The notes: generated by a model not told the origin, from the letters alone. A DNA stretch of 64,000 nucleotides from Catenaria anguillulae PL171 (GCA_002102555.1 MCFL01000064.1:62001-126000); one strand, 5' to 3'. Positions 1-12,434 are shown, counted from the first letter of the stretch. Made by a program: numbers and translations.

Positions 1-34
1 TGAGGTTGGCTTCCTGTATCCATCATCAATCAGA

Positions 35-1979
35 CTACGCCTTCAGGTTACATTGATACGGCTGGATGGGTGCCAGACGTACTTTTGTTTCTTCCACTTC
101 ACGCTCCATCCTCGATGCACGTTTTTGGAGGTGCGAAAGCTCGCTCGCGAGCGTCTGCTGTTCTTGCTCATGCCGGGAATCTATGCGCTCGAGCTTGCGT
201 TGAAGCCTTCAAAGTGCATATCGTGTTAGTTTGCGTCCTCAAGCAGATTCCATCGGAACCGAAAAACTCACATATGACGTACAGTTGCAGCTGATGGACA
301 GCCTCGCCCCTCTCCCTTTCAACGGCCCTCAATTTCGCGGTCAAGTCGTCCACAACGCCCGACACCCGATTGCACTCTTCTGGTACCAACTTGTGAGCTC
401 TTCGCAACTCTTCATCGGCCATCCTGCGGTCCCTGACTGCCCGTTCCAAATCCGAAGACAGCTTTGCATTCGCAGCAGTCAAGTCCTTCAACTCACTTGT
501 CATTCGCGCAACCACCTCGCCATGGTCCTTGACCACCTTGTCCATATCCGCCCTCGACACGCTGTTGGGCACCACGTCCTCAATGAGCTTCTTCATATCC
601 GCAACCTCTCTCTTTGCCTGCTCCTCGCTCGCCCGCGCATTATCCCTAGCGCGGCGCGCCTCGACCAACTCGCGATCCACTTGCGCCTGTTGAGCGACCA
701 ACCGCGCCTCGCGCTCCGCATACTGTGCAACCTGCGCCTCGAGCGATGCTGCCCTTTGCTCCACACTGGCTTGCCCACTGGCCACCAAATCCAAGTCACG
801 GCGCATACTCGCAACGGCCGCGCGTTCCGTGGCCAGCTCTGCCTCAAGCCCTTGCACAACCCCCACCAACTCATTGACACGTGCAGCGCCAACCTCTGCG
901 TCAGCCAAACTCGCCTGAAACCTCGCCGAGACTTGAGCCACTTTGGCCTCCAAGTCGGTTGCACGCGCGTGCAGCCGCGCGCATTCGTGCTCGGCCAAGA
1001 CGGCGCGCCGGTCGGCAGCGGCCAGTTCGGATTCAAGTTGGGCAACGTCTGCGGCTGCCGCGGCGACTTGGGATTCCAGGTCGTGTTTGGATTGGCGCAA
1101 CGTGCGTGATTGTGCGTGTGCGGTGCGTAGTTGGGATTGGACGGCGGCGAGGTCTTTGTCGCGGTGCGTGAGGTGCGAGTGGAGCGAGGCGTTGGCGGCT
1201 TTGAGGGATTGGTTTTGTGCAATTAGGGTGGTGATTTGGTCCCTGTGAGCGGAACAGTGTTAGGTTTCAGGGAATATGAGAGACTTGGATTATGGCAATG
1301 CATACGATGAGAATGCAGACGATGCCGGAGGTGCAGATGACGGGAGAGAATGCTTTTCCTTGTCGCGAAGCACATGCATTGTATCCAATTGCGTGGCGAG
1401 GCGCTCATTTTCGGCCGCGAGCGACTCGCACCGTTGCACGAGTTGTGGGACTTGACGCTAATACACACAAATGTGTGTTTTCATTTGTTTTTGAGAATGT
1501 ATGCAATATGAATGAGATTAGGCATCAAAATGCGTACCTCATACTCTGCCAACTTGTCTGTGACCTCCTTGACATGCTGGTCGAGGCATGTGAGAAGTGG
1601 TGCGAGCCGCTTGGCGTCTGACAGCCATGGTGCTTTGCCCGAGAGAAACACTTGCGCGAGCGATCCCGGCGGTTGCGCTGCCGTGTAGTCGGCGTTGTCG
1701 TCGAGATGCTTTGCTTGCGCGAGCTCGGCATTGAGGCGATCGACCAACGTGCGAAGGAAGTGGGAATCGGCCAGTGCGGCCTTGTGTACTTGAGGGTCAA
1801 TACCTTGAATAACGGGTGGAGGTGGCGGCGGGGGAGGTGCAGTTGCAGGTTCAGGAACCGCAGGCACAGGCGCAGGAGTGTGTTGTTTCTTTGCGGGAGT
1901 GTGATGGGAACGCGGTTAGGCGGGGAGGTGAGGTCGAGGAGGGCCAGAGGGGCGCGGCAGAGACGGCGGCGGTGGCCAT
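35..1979 (-). CDS. long coiled-coil protein (549 aa, five exons)
   Basis: Exons on the minus strand are 1979-1965, 1888-1538, 1457-1306, 1242-283 and 206-35. Together they total 1,650 nt and end in TAG. All introns are GT..AG (63-80 nt). The start ATG lies in a Kozak-like CCATGG context and is followed by only four more codons before the first intron. The N-terminus is proline-rich with a run of eight prolines. From about residue 60 to the end the protein is Ala/Glu/Arg-rich heptad sequence, a near-continuous coiled coil with no catalytic motif. A structural or centrosome/cilium role (for example CEP89-like) is possible, but this is inference from composition only. The last exon could instead splice at a GTACGT at 82-77 and continue beyond the left edge, so the C-terminus is not certain. 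Confidence 0.7.
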
Positions 1980-2558
1980 GGTTGGCAGGGAATTCTATTG
2001 GCAGGCGAGTTGCTTGAGTCGGACCGATGATAAATATAGTATATCCGTCGAACAATAGCGCCGAGGCCAACATGTAAATATACAGATGTCTTCCCGGGAG
2101 AGTGAGCTTTCGCTGTGTGCCAGCGCGTTGGATCGGCGGCCACACAATCATGCTTTGCCAATCCATTCCGATCTGCGCCGCCATTTTCCATTTTTCAGCG
2201 TACATTTGTCGACACGACGAAAAGATTGATCCAGCGTCTTTGATGCACCATTCCATTCCATGACCATTCGCATGCTGCTGCCTGACAGCCCCTTGCAATC
2301 TACTTTCCTGACACTGCCCTCGGATCAATCCCTTCCACGCCTTGCCATCCTGCCTGAGTCGAGTCGACTGATCGATCGCATCGCCAACCGAAGCTCGCCA
2401 CCACCTAATCAGGTAAGTGTTTGCCACACTCACGCACCCTTGAGGCCTTAAGTCGCATTACGAGCGTTGCCTGTCCACCCTCGATCGCCGCTCAATTTTT
2501 CACTGACGGTCGCCGTCAATCCAACAGCCCATCACACCCACATCAACAACATTTCACA
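1980..2558. other. divergent intergenic region
   Basis: This lies between the start of the minus-strand coiled-coil gene and the start of the plus-strand cornichon gene, so it should hold both promoters. I see no convincing coding exon. Short open frames here lack matching splice sites. Confidence 0.5.
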
Positions 2559-3281
2559 ATGGTGTCAGAAGCCGTTCTTTTCCTCTTTGGCGTGGTTATG
2601 GCCGCCGTCTTGCTGTTTGCCATGGTCTTCTTTGTCGTACTCCCATTTGCGTTTTTCCACGCTCGGCTCGAGACATCTCGCTGACGCCAGTCGCCACTAA
2701 CTGTTCAACAGATTATCATGTTCTCCGATCTCGAGTGCGACTACATCAACCCAATCGATCTGTGCTCCAAGCTCAACCAGGTCCGTCCTCGCTCATGTGC
2801 CATGCCAACGCCCCATCCGGTTCACTGACGGCATCCCAATCTGCAGTATGTGCTCCCCGAATACGCCGCACATGGCTTCCTCACGGTTGCCTTCCTCCTG
2901 ACGGGCAGCTGGACAGCGCTCATCCTGAACTTGCCACTTGCCGCGTACCACATCAAGAAGTACGAATTGCCTCAATCTGCCTCTCGCCGCTGTTCAATCA
3001 GCTCACGCTTGTCTGTGTCATACCTCCAGGGTCATGGACCAAAAGCACCGCTACGACCCAACGGAAATCTTCCGGACGCTCCAGGCACACAAGCGCGAGG
3101 CATTGGCCAAGCTCGGATTTTACTTGTTGTGCTTCTTCTACTACTTGTACCGGTACGTCGTTTCGTTTCCGAGATCCAAGCCTTTTTTTTCCCTTGTCGA
3201 GGAGCATTATTGTGACCACGATTCTCTCCTTGCACTTGTTTTGTTTTCAGCATGATTGTCGGCCTCATCGCAGATGCGTAG
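2559..3281 (+). CDS. ERV14: cornichon/Erv14-family ER cargo receptor
   Basis: Five exons (2559-2636, 2712-2780, 2847-2959, 3030-3152, 3251-3281) give 137 aa, the usual length for Erv14/cornichon. The family signature is visible: the block IIMFSDLECDYINPIDLC, then VLPEYAAHGFLTV, a DPTEIFRTL motif and LGFYLLCFFYYLYRMIV near the C-terminus. Three hydrophobic segments span about residues 5-30, 52-78 and 112-135. Erv14 proteins sit in ER and COPII membranes and help load transmembrane cargo into COPII vesicles. All introns are 66-98 nt GT..AG and keep the frame. It is divergent from the coiled-coil gene and tail-to-tail with the small minus-strand gene at 3534. Function follows from family membership. 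The match is strong over the whole length. Confidence 0.95.
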
Positions 3282-3533
3282 CCACGCCATCACCAGCATC
3301 GTTTTCTTGTAGCCACCCTAAACCCCGCCTTGTCGTATTCCACTGCTGTTGCGAGGTTTTCTTTTTTCTGTTTCCAAACATTCCCCATGCAGCTCATGTT
3401 TTCCTCGAAACAAGGTGTACTTGATGAGAGTGATATATTTACAAGTTCTTGCCCCTCATGCCTGCTTCAAGGCATTGCTCCTCAGCCGTTGTACTCGTGC
3501 TGCTCAGCACCCTTGTTACCGTTGTCGCCGACA

Positions 3534-3966
3534 TTATCCACGGGTACACCAACAACCCTTGGACCTTGTCCTCCTCGACTCCTCCTCACCTGCCGCCGTC
3601 GCCTCCGCCCGCTTCTTGACCATCTGCCTCGCCATGTACCTCCTCCACGCCTTGACAATGGTATCCTTTGCTTTCGCCTTCCTTACTTGCTCGTCCACCT
3701 TGGCTTCCAACGCTTGCAACTCCCTCTGTAACGCGCGCCGCTCGGCCTGCTTCACAGCCAGCTCGCGCTGCAACTTTGCCAAGGATGCGCGCGACTCGCG
3801 CAAGCGCGCGCGCTGGTCGTGGACACGGCCGCGGGCAAACAGGTCAGAGTCAAGGGCGTTGAGGTAGGCGTTGACGAGTGCTTCTTTGTGGGGCAGATCT
3901 ATAAAGACGTGTGTGTGGGATGTGTATTCATATGTACGTGTGAACATAAATAGATTTGCGTGGTTT

Positions 3967-4006
<40 letters not shown>

Positions 4007-4126
4007 ATGGCTCATGCCATGGAGTGGAGGGAAGGAACTAGGGGGGTGCGTACATGGGTGGAGGCGTGCGGACTGGGCGAGGGTTGGTTTGGCGGAGCCC
4101 GAACGGGAAGAGGGTGGGGTTTTCAT
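3534..4126 (-). CDS. small coiled-coil protein (145 aa), unidentified
   Basis: Two exons, 4126-4054 and 3898-3534, are joined by a 155-nt GT..AG intron and give 145 aa. The start ATG is in CCATGA context. After a Ser/Pro-rich N-terminus there is a single alpha-helical coiled coil (about residues 45-105, with a QAERRALQRELQALEAK core). A basic segment, IVKAWRRYMARQMVKKR, follows and resembles an IQ-type or amphipathic helix. The tail is charged and ends Cys-Trp-Cys. No family is recognised. A calmodulin-binding or axonemal role would be speculation. The intron holds a GA microsatellite. An alternative upstream start near 4400 was considered, but it has no supporting splice site. Confidence 0.6.
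3968..4004. repeat. (GA)n microsatellite inside an intron
   Basis: An uninterrupted run of about 18 GA dinucleotides sits in the single intron of the minus-strand gene. On the transcribed strand it reads as CT repeats. Confidence 0.95.
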
Positions 4127-4653
4127 GGTTGATTGACTTGACTGGGATATATTGGGTGCTGGAATGTTGGAGTGGGAGTCGGTGCGAACACAACACGACT
4201 GCTTGCTTGTCGAGATGTGAGAATGATGGGAGAGAATGGGTGGAAGTTGACGAGTGGCAGTCGGCGGGATTGAAGAGAGAGGTTCTGGCTTGAGTCGGAA
4301 TCAAGAATGCACGGGGACTTGCCAGCATTTGAGTGTGAGAATGCGACTCACCGTGGTTGCATACATGAGGCGGCCCGACTCCATCCCATCTCATGGTCAA
4401 TGTAGATGAGATGACTGGGATATGTAGTCATAACGTGACGTGACCGATTTCGCAAAGTCCGATCGCAACTCAACTCAATGTCACAAAGCTGCCAAGGAAT
4501 TCGGAATGCTCTCTCTCCCATGTTCACCATATTAATATTGCATCCTATGAATGAATGACCCATGCATGGTATTGTCAGCTGATGATTCACACCTGAAGGA
4601 CTTTCCACCATCCACTTGACTGTCCGACCCAGCTGCGCCCATCACCATCAACC
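4127..4653. other. intergenic region, divergent promoters
   Basis: This lies between the minus-strand small coiled-coil gene and the plus-strand SRA1-like gene. It is AT-richer than its surroundings around 4380-4560. No coding exon or RNA gene is recognised. Confidence 0.5.
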
Positions 4654-5251
4654 ATGTCTCTCCCAACTTCTCAAGCACCGCCCCCCTCTGCTTCCGGCCC
4701 CAGCACTCTCCCTCCACCTCCGACCCTCCCCTTCAACTCGCAACGCCTGCCGCCGCCTCCTCCCGCAACCACCACGGGCCACGTCCCTGGTACTGTCCCC
4801 TCGCACGCTCCCGGATGGAACGACTTGCCGCACTCGGAAGTCCTGCACCGCACTGCGTCCACGGTGGGCGATGCCGTTGCGCAAGACGAGCTCAGGGCCA
4901 AACTCGAGGCCATCATGGCGGGCAAGCGCGAGTCGGGCGCCATTCCCGAAAGGGTGTACAAGGATTGTGAGAAGCGTATGGCCGAGATTCTCGACAAGTT
5001 GAGGGACCATCGGGTGCCGAGCCCGCTTGCAGGGCATTTGAGTGTACTTGTTGATGGTACACGAGTCATTTTCTCTTGCCGCAATGGGCGATTGCGGGTG
5101 TGAAATGTGTGCTGACTTCAAGTCAATCAACCCAAATACAGCTTTCAATGCAGGAAACAGCGACGAGGTCGCAAGGGAGCTGCAAGCCCTGTCGACAACG
5201 TTTGTGGATGAAGCAAAGTGGATTGTTGGGCTGCGGCGCCTGTTGCAGTAG
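4654..5251 (+). CDS. SRA1-like protein (SRA1/Sec31 C-terminal domain)
   Basis: Exons 4654-5056 and 5142-5251 give 170 aa. The N-terminal 45 residues are proline-rich. A GWND motif (about residue 53) is then followed by a helical domain from about residue 85 (VYKDCEKRMAEILDKLRD) to WIVGLRRLL at the C-terminus. This order (proline-rich, GWND, helical bundle ending W.VG..RL) is that of steroid receptor RNA activator protein SRA1. Its helical bundle is shared with the Sec31 C-terminus. The protein is far too short for full Sec31. In animals SRA1 has been linked to transcription and RNA binding. Its job in fungi is not well known, so the molecular role here is open. Confidence 0.8.
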
Positions 5252-5781
5252 GCCTTGTCATAGTCATTGTTGATGGTGTGCGAAATCCGTTGATGGTTAT
5301 TGCTTGTCTCTTCTTCTGGCCATAGATATACTTGAATCATTCACCCGGTTTCTGGTTCCTCGGGGCGGCAAGCAGCATGTCAGTGCCGCAAAGCCAGAAG
5401 CCTACACTGAGCATGAGCATGAATGTCTCGGCCCACAGCAGACAAATGAATGAATGTATCAACATCAACAAGAAAATGAAGCTTGTCATGCAACGACACA
5501 CGTGCAAGGCAGACAAATGAGACGCGCCTCTCCATTGATGGGCGGATCGGATCAGCACGCCGCCTCCGCCGCCGCCTCCAAAGTCCAATCAAACAACCAA
5601 ACACGATGCGATGCGATGCGATGCGCGACACAGTGAATGAACGCCTCCCCAACTTGAGCCTTCATCATGAACCCAGCTCTTCTCTCTTTGCTGCCCAACA
5701 TCTTCAAATAGGCCACGCCTCTCCCGCTGCACAAGAGACCTCTCTCAGCTTCACCACAACAACACATCGCCACCTTTCACC
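5252..5781. other. intergenic region upstream of Rab GDI
   Basis: About 530 bp lies between the SRA1-like stop and the GDI start codon, both on the plus strand. It contains a short GATGC tandem near 5605-5625. No gene is recognised. It should hold the GDI promoter. Confidence 0.5.
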
Positions 5782-7370
5782 ATGGTATGACACGGATGCA
5801 TTCACCCGCCCGACTCGCCACACGAGCTGCTGGCCGCCGAAGCCGACGCCTGTCTCTCGCCCCACCAAATCCGCAGTACAGACACTCGTGTACTGATGCC
5901 TCACCTCCGCGCCCTCTGCCCACCCCCGACCCCCCCCCCCACAGAATGAGAACTACGACGTCATTGTCCTCGGCACCGGCCTCACCGAGTGCATCCTGTC
6001 AGGCCTGCTCTCTGTCGAGGGCAAGAAGGTGCTGCACATGGACCGCAACGACTACTACGGCGGCGACTGTGCCTCGCTCAACCTGACGCAAATGTTCCGC
6101 AAGTTCCGCGACGGCGCCTCGCCTCCCGAAGCCTTTGGGCGCGACCGCGACTATGCCATTGACTTGATCCCAAAGTTTATGATGGCCAATGGCGCGTTTG
6201 TGCGCATGTTGACCCACTGCGAGGTGACAAACTACCTCGAATTCAAGCAGATTGCCGGGTCCTATGTGTTCCGCGACGGCAAGATTTCCAAGGTGCCTGC
6301 CAACGAGGTCGAGGCCGTCAAGAGTCCGCTCATGGGCTTGTTTGAGAAGAGGAGGGCCAAGAAGTTCTTTGAGTGGGTTCAAACGTACGACGTCAAGGAC
6401 CCGGCCACCTGGCAGGGGCTTGACATCAACAAGGTGACCATGGCCGAGGTGTACAAGCATTTCGGCCTCGAGCCGGGCACCCAGGACTTTATTGGCCACG
6501 CCATGGCACTTCACTTGGATGATTCGTACGTCTCTTTGGCTCTTTTTTTTTGTCAAAGACTCTCTCGGCGGATTTCTCATCTATTTTTTTTTGGTGTCTT
6601 GCTCTGTTTATAGGTACATCAACAAGACGGCCAAGGACTCGTTCGACCGCATCGTCATGTACACCCTCTCCGTGCTCCGCTACGGCAAATCGCCCTACGT
6701 CTACCCGCTGTACGGTCTCGGCGAGCTGCCACAAGCCTTTGCCCGCCGCTCGGCCCTGTACGGCGGCACCTACATGCTGCACAAGCCCATTGAAGAGGTG
6801 CAATACGATGCCGCAGGGAAGGTGACTGGCGTCAAGTCCGAGGGCGAGTGTGCATTTGCCCCGATTGTCATTGGCGACCCGTCCTACTTCCCGTCCAAGG
6901 TGCGCGACACGGGCAAGGTGATCCGGTCCATTTGCCTGCTCAAGCACCCGATCCCCAACACGGACGACTCGGACTCTGTGCAAATCATCATTCCGCAAAA
7001 CCAAATCAACCGCAAGTCCGACATTTACATTGCCTGTGTGTCGTCGGCTCACAAGGTGTGTGCCCCCGGCTACTATGTGGCCATTGTGTCGACCAAGATT
7101 GAAACGTCGACGCCCGAGCTCGAGCTCCAGACCGCGTACGAGCTCTTGGGCCCGATTGCCGAAAAGTTTGTGTCGATTGTCGACATTCAAGAGCCTACGG
7201 CCGACGGCGCCGCCGATGGTGTGTACATTTCAAAGTCGTACGATGCCACCAGTCACTTTGAGACGGTGTGCGAGGATGTGTTTTCCATTTACAAGCGCGT
7301 CACGGGGAAGGAGTTGCATCTCAAGTCGTGGGAGGAGTTGCAGGCGCAAGCCGAGGCCCAGGGGCAGTAA
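5782..7370 (+). CDS. GDI1: Rab GDP-dissociation inhibitor
   Basis: Three exons (5782-5784, 5945-6525, 6614-7370) encode 446 aa, the normal GDI length. Exon 1 consists of the ATG alone, directly followed by GTATGA. The next exon starts NENYDVIVLGTGLTECILSG, the FAD-like dinucleotide-fold start of the GDI/REP family. The MDRNDYYGG block, the Rab-binding platform around residues 90-110 (FKQIAGSYVFRDGKISKVPA) and the YGLGELPQAFARR block of conserved region 3 follow. The protein extracts GDP-bound prenylated Rab GTPases from membranes and returns them to donor membranes. It lacks the large insert of Rab escort proteins, so GDI rather than REP. Intron 1 (160 nt) ends in a C-rich pyrimidine tract. 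Confidence 0.97.
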
Positions 7371-9060
7371 GGCAAGGGGCTCCCAAGTGGGACGCATTGG
7401 AGGTTGTTGTCTTTGGGATCCGTTTTCGTTTCTGCTTTCACATTCCTTCACTCGTTTCGGTCTTTCGTTCCGTTTCTTCGTTCGAGCATCCTAATCACAG
7501 TGTTCATCTTTCGTTTATCATATCACCCTGTCGAAATTGGAATCATGAGAAATGTCTTTTCTTGCTACTTGCCGGACTGTCTGGATTCCCGACGTACAGA
7601 GCGACAAAAGTTGTTGAGAGTTTCCCTGTGGTCTCTCACGACTCAGGTGCTCCAGGCGGACAACACCACCTCTCCAGCAAATCGTAAGACAGTCACCATG
7701 AGGACAGTATTAACTGACGGAATGAGTTGCTTATATTACAGGACATCCACAATAAGGTGGAAGGAAAAATCGACAAGAAAAATAGCCCAAGGAGGGGAAA
7801 GCAAAACCGTGGGCTGGATGAAATGGAACAAAGGGTAGGTAAACTAAAGAACAAGGGACCATTAGAAATCGGCCGCCGTTTCGTGAGAACAAGGCACACT
7901 AGTCGCCGCAGCACTTGTCGGTGAGGAAACTCTCGGTCACTCGCGCTGACGAGCAGCCCCATGACGCCGGCCCGAATGGCTGGCTCGTTGCCATGGCGCT
8001 TGCCGATATGTGAGGTTGCAAGTGATGCGTACTTGCGAATAAAGCACGCGTCTGGCGGACAATATCGGAGGTGCGGACATTCGTAGGCTAGGCAGCCTTG
8101 TGGACGGGGTCGGGACTAACGGCGGCCGCCGTTAGTGGCGGTGAGGAAGCCACAGAGTTGACGTTGTTGAAAGAGCACGAAGAGTGGCAACAAATCAGCA
8201 GTGATCTGTGAGTCAAGAGCCACGCATGTACCTCATGGCGAGTTCCAATGTTTACCTCCCCTGATCGGAATGCAAACAATTCCGGCCGGATTTCTGAAGA
8301 TCAAAGTGAATGGGTTCACCTTTGGCCAGTTTGGTGAAAAGCAAAAGGATGGGAACACGGGCGTCAGGGCAGACTGGGAACTTGGCGGATCGACGTACGT
8401 GCGAAGGCAAGGTAAGGGGAATGCCGGTGCCTAAGCCCAATGTGCAAAATGGTGCGGGTGCTTGCGGGAATGGCGGCACCGAGTGTTTGGGGTGGGCAGC
8501 TGGGATGTTTTTCATGTATGAAAAGGTTCAGTTCTGGCCCCGAGCCAACATGCATACGAACTTCTCCTTCGTGGGTGAGACTGTGAATTACTCAACTGCC
8601 CAACTTGTGTGGGGACGCGGGCAACGAAACGATGCAGAACCGATGTATGCTTGGGTCGACTTGAGGAGGTGCAAATGATATAATCTGTTAGTTTCGCTGC
8701 GGTGTGACGGAGGCGCACGAGCGATTAACGCTCCCGGCTCATTCTTATTTCGTCGTGGCATAAATATACTAATATCTGAGCCTTTCCTAAACCGACATGA
8801 ATACCTTGTCAAACTCGTGTGCGAGATATCCGCGCATTGTAAAAGAAAATCAGTGAAAATCATATTTTGAAAGAAAATTTATCTTGAATGTGAGCAAGCT
8901 GCACATGTCATCTGTACACAAAACTCGCACCAGCAACCAGGCCAATGCACAACAACAACAACTGCCACTCATCGTCTCATTGCCGTGCGGCAAGCAACAA
9001 GTCTAAGCTATACAATAACGTCTCACCAATCGTCCTCGTTTCACCGCAGGCGCCGCCACC
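7371..9060. other. 1.7-kb intergenic stretch
   Basis: This lies between two convergent genes (GDI and the subtilase), so it should hold two 3' ends. Small open frames on both strands show no protein-like composition and no splice partners. No RNA gene or element end is recognised. Confidence 0.4.
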
Positions 9061-10550
9061 TTAGTTGACGTAGAGCAAACGGTTGGGAGTGCCGTAGAGA
9101 CTACCGCGAATGGTGTTGGCCGTCGACCGCGACCGGATCGTCGACGCAACCTGAGAAGGCGACAGCGACGGGTTGGCGCCAACAAGGAGGGCAGCCGCAC
9201 CGGCAACGTGCGGGCTGGCCATACTGGTACCGTCGATGGTGTTGGTACGGCCGTTGTTCCAGGTCGAGGTGATAGACACGCCAGGGGCAACAACTATACG
9301 TAGATGGGCAAAGGTGAGTGAAGGAGTGATGAGATCGGAAAACCATGGAAAGTTATTGATTTACGTACTGTCGACGCAGTTTCCGTAGTTGGAGAAGTCG
9401 GCGAGGTAGTCGGAGCGGTCTGAGGCAGCAACAGTGATGGCCGACGGCTCGGAAGCAGGCGACGTGTTGCTATGATTTGGGAAGAAGTGGAATGTGAGCT
9501 TTGAGTCGCATTAGTATGTGAGATTATGAGGCTCGACGAACCAAGCGTCCTGCGATTCATTGCCAGCGGCGACGGCAAATACTATTACATGGATCGAATA
9601 GAAATATGTGAGTTGAGTGACAGTCGCTCGAGAGATCAAGGGTGTTGCTCACGTACCAACACCAGCTTCAACAGCGGCAGCCACGGCCTCGTTCAACGCC
9701 TGGGAGTAATCGCCACCAAGCGACATGTTGGCAACAACGGTCCGGCCAAGGCGGCGGGCCTCGGAAGCAACGTAGTCAATGCCCGCAATCACGCCCGAGT
9801 CGGTTCCGGAGCCGTCACCGCCAAGCACCTTAACGGCAACAACCTTGGCGTTCTTGGCAACGCCGTGAAGACGGCCAGCGACGGTGCCAGCGCAGTGAGT
9901 GCCTAGTCAAAGTACAAGAGAATTCCAGGCAGAATGTTAGATAATGGTCAAACGAAATGAATCATGCAGTCCTGGAAGAAAGCAAAAGGCTTGGACGTAC
10001 CATGGCCGTTGTCGTCCGTCTTGGGCCACGACGAATCAGCCGAGAATCCCCAGGATGCGCGCCCTTGGAAATCGGAATGCGACGTCAAGATACCGGTATC
10101 CACGACGTAAACCGTTGCACCCGACCCAGCATTGTCTGGGAACACATACGGTCCCGTGCCACGTTTGCGCTGGCCAACACGCGTCAGGCCCCACGACGGC
10201 GGGTTGGACTGTTGTGCCTTGATAGTGACAATGTGATCGGGTTCGATGCGGGCCACGTTCGGGTTGTTCTTGAGCTTTTCGACGAGTCCCTTGGAGAATT
10301 GGCCAGCAAATCCCTTGAACGAGTCGGCAATCTTGTACTCGCGGTGGATTTCTGAGGTCACGCCGCCGGCATCTTCACGAGCGTTTTCGCGAGCAACTTC
10401 CGACTTGAGCGCGCGAGAGAAGGTCGAGTGGTCGGCAGTCGGCTTAAGCGTCACAATGTAGCGGTTCGGAACGGGGCCAGACTTTGCAGAGGGAGCAGCA
10501 GAGGCGGTCACGGCAAGAGCAGCCAGAGCAAAGAGGGTGATGAACTTCAT
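9061..10550 (-). CDS. secreted subtilisin-like serine protease (S8A, proteinase K type)
   Basis: Five exons (10550-10001, 9902-9657, 9581-9542, 9469-9369, 9293-9061) give a 389-aa preproenzyme. Residues 1-18 form a signal peptide (hydrophobic, ending in an AxA-type site). Residues about 31-109 are an inhibitor-I9 propeptide (RYIVTLKP...RIEPDHIV). The S8 catalytic domain follows, with Asp151 in VVDTGI, His183 in NGHGTHCAGT, the oxyanion Asn in VAAGNE and Ser336 in DGTSMASPHVAG. Cysteines in THCAG and the NYGNCVD block match proteinase K-family members. The triad and oxyanion residue are all present, so it should be active after propeptide removal outside the cell. Such proteases serve external protein digestion in saprotrophs and animal parasites. 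The 40-nt exon 3 is unusually short but needed to keep the frame. Confidence 0.95.
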
Positions 10551-12434
10551 GATGGAAAGATGAGTTGGGCGTCTAGTATGTGTGGGAGGGAGGCGGTTTG
10601 CGGGCTCAGAATGTCGAGATGAGTGCTAATGCTGCTTGAGGAAAGTCGAATCTGGTGGTGGGGAACCTGGTGCCTTTTGTAGCCAGGATCAGACCAGCCG
10701 TCTCGTCCTCGAGGCCGAACCAGTCCCCAAGTACTGCCTTGTCTCGCGACTCGCCTTGTCGTGAGTGAGCCAAGGCACCTGTCATGGTACGTAGCAGCCA
10801 TGAGAAACACGCCAAACCGCCAGCACCCCGTGATCAATTGCCATATGGTTTAATCGTGTGACCGGACTCTTTGAGTCAGCGTCCCTCATGGGATCCGGGA
10901 CCGAACTGTTCGTCTGCAGGACCAGCATACGCAGACACATCCGATGACTTTGGGTCGCGCAGATCATCAAAATGGCCGCACGTGCATTTACTTGCATCAT
11001 GTGGTTTATCAGAAATGTCAGCCATCCGCCCGGCCAAGGATCATGTTGGGTGGGGTCTCTGCGTCTCTGGAGTGTTTGATGCCATACCGGCTTTCATCGT
11101 TCATCAAGCACTACAGTGAGTGGTGCCGGAACGTTACGGTCTTTCCGCCATATGCATGTTGGTGGCCGATAGAGGTTCCGTCTTGTTCGCGGCAGCTGCA
11201 GGGTGTTGAAACGTTTTGATGAAAGAGCATGCATGAAAGTACGCACGCGTGCATGATTGTCTTCAGAAACATCACGCGACATTTTTGTTGACACTGCCCT
11301 CCTGATCTCCTCGTGTTCAACGTTCTCGATGATCCGAATCCGCCGCCACCTGACGCTAAGCTCCCGCCAGCCCATGACATGCGTCTCCATCTTGACCCTG
11401 TCCAAAGTTGGCTGTCATTTGCCAGTGGTCCTGACCTTGCTGGGATTTCACCTTTTCTCTAAGCGTCCCACCACAAACGCTAACGCATTCACATTCACGC
11501 CCATTCATGACGATGCACGCCGAAGTACGACCGGATCTGGACGCACATGGCATTCAGCCGACCGCCGTTACCCTATATACCCACCTAGGTATACCTTTTT
11601 CCAATATTGGTCGTCTGTCAAGTTCGCTCTGTGCGAGCAGTGCTCGGTTGTCGTAGCCATGATGTGGCCATGACGTCGTCGCGACAAGCTCCGCAGGCAA
11701 GGTCTGGTGACTCGGGTTCATTCACACAGATTCGAACAACGCCCACAGCCGAACCCACTGGATGAATTGTGCGGAGTGAGCGCCGCCGGATCGATCGGAA
11801 TGGATTGTCCTTGACAACGTCGCGAAAAACGTCGCGTGATTATCACGATGCAACTGGTCGACCTCTATGCGCTGTTCTTCTCTTGTGCGCCTGGTACTGG
11901 TGCTGAATGTCAGGAAATGTCACGAGCGCAAGCACGTGTCCAGCGCAGCGCACCATATCCGTCGCCATCCTGTATCCGACAACTCGGTGCCGAAGCCCAG
12001 CCGAACACGCCTCAATGACCTGCAGGCGGCCCTGGTGTACCTACCTCGGCTACCGTTTTGTTGCAACTTGTGCGCCTTCGTTCGTCAGATGGCCTAAGCG
12101 ACCGGATCCTTTCGCTAACGTGCCGGCCGCGGCTGATGAACAATTGAATTGCCAATGGTGACCGCGATACCGACAGTTGTTGTGATGGGGGGAAGTCGCA
12201 AACTTATGATCGCCGGACCCAGTTGGAACGGGGACAGCGAGTAAGTTCTCCCTGGGTGTAAAATGCTGTCGGCAAATTGATCTTTCCAGTATTCACAGGC
12301 AGCGCATCAACGAGGAGGCAAGCATGGATTGCTTGATGGGACACTCATGACCTTGCAACACATTTGTACAAAAGAATCAACGACAACGTGCATGGCCGAC
12401 CTGGCATGCCGCTCAACATTGGGAATAGCAAGGT
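10551..12434. other. 1.9-kb intergenic stretch
   Basis: This lies between the subtilase start and the 3' end of ARPC4, both on the minus strand. It should hold the subtilase promoter next to 10550. Open frames here are short and not protein-like. Nothing else is recognised. Confidence 0.4.

Noticed and set aside
231-1109. 292-codon plus-strand open frame opposite the coiled-coil gene
   Set aside because: It mirrors the codon bias of the minus-strand gene and has no motif; the minus strand gives a clean five-exon model.
5999-7190. Two long minus-strand frames opposite Rab GDI
   Set aside because: Shadow frames of a conserved gene; no start context or family match.
8088-8678. Short open frames in the 1.7-kb gap after Rab GDI
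   Set aside because: Composition not protein-like, no splice partners, no motif.
11735-11755. tRNA B-box-like GTTCGAATC on the minus strand
   Set aside because: Flanking bases do not form a T-arm stem, and no A box or acceptor stem is seen.
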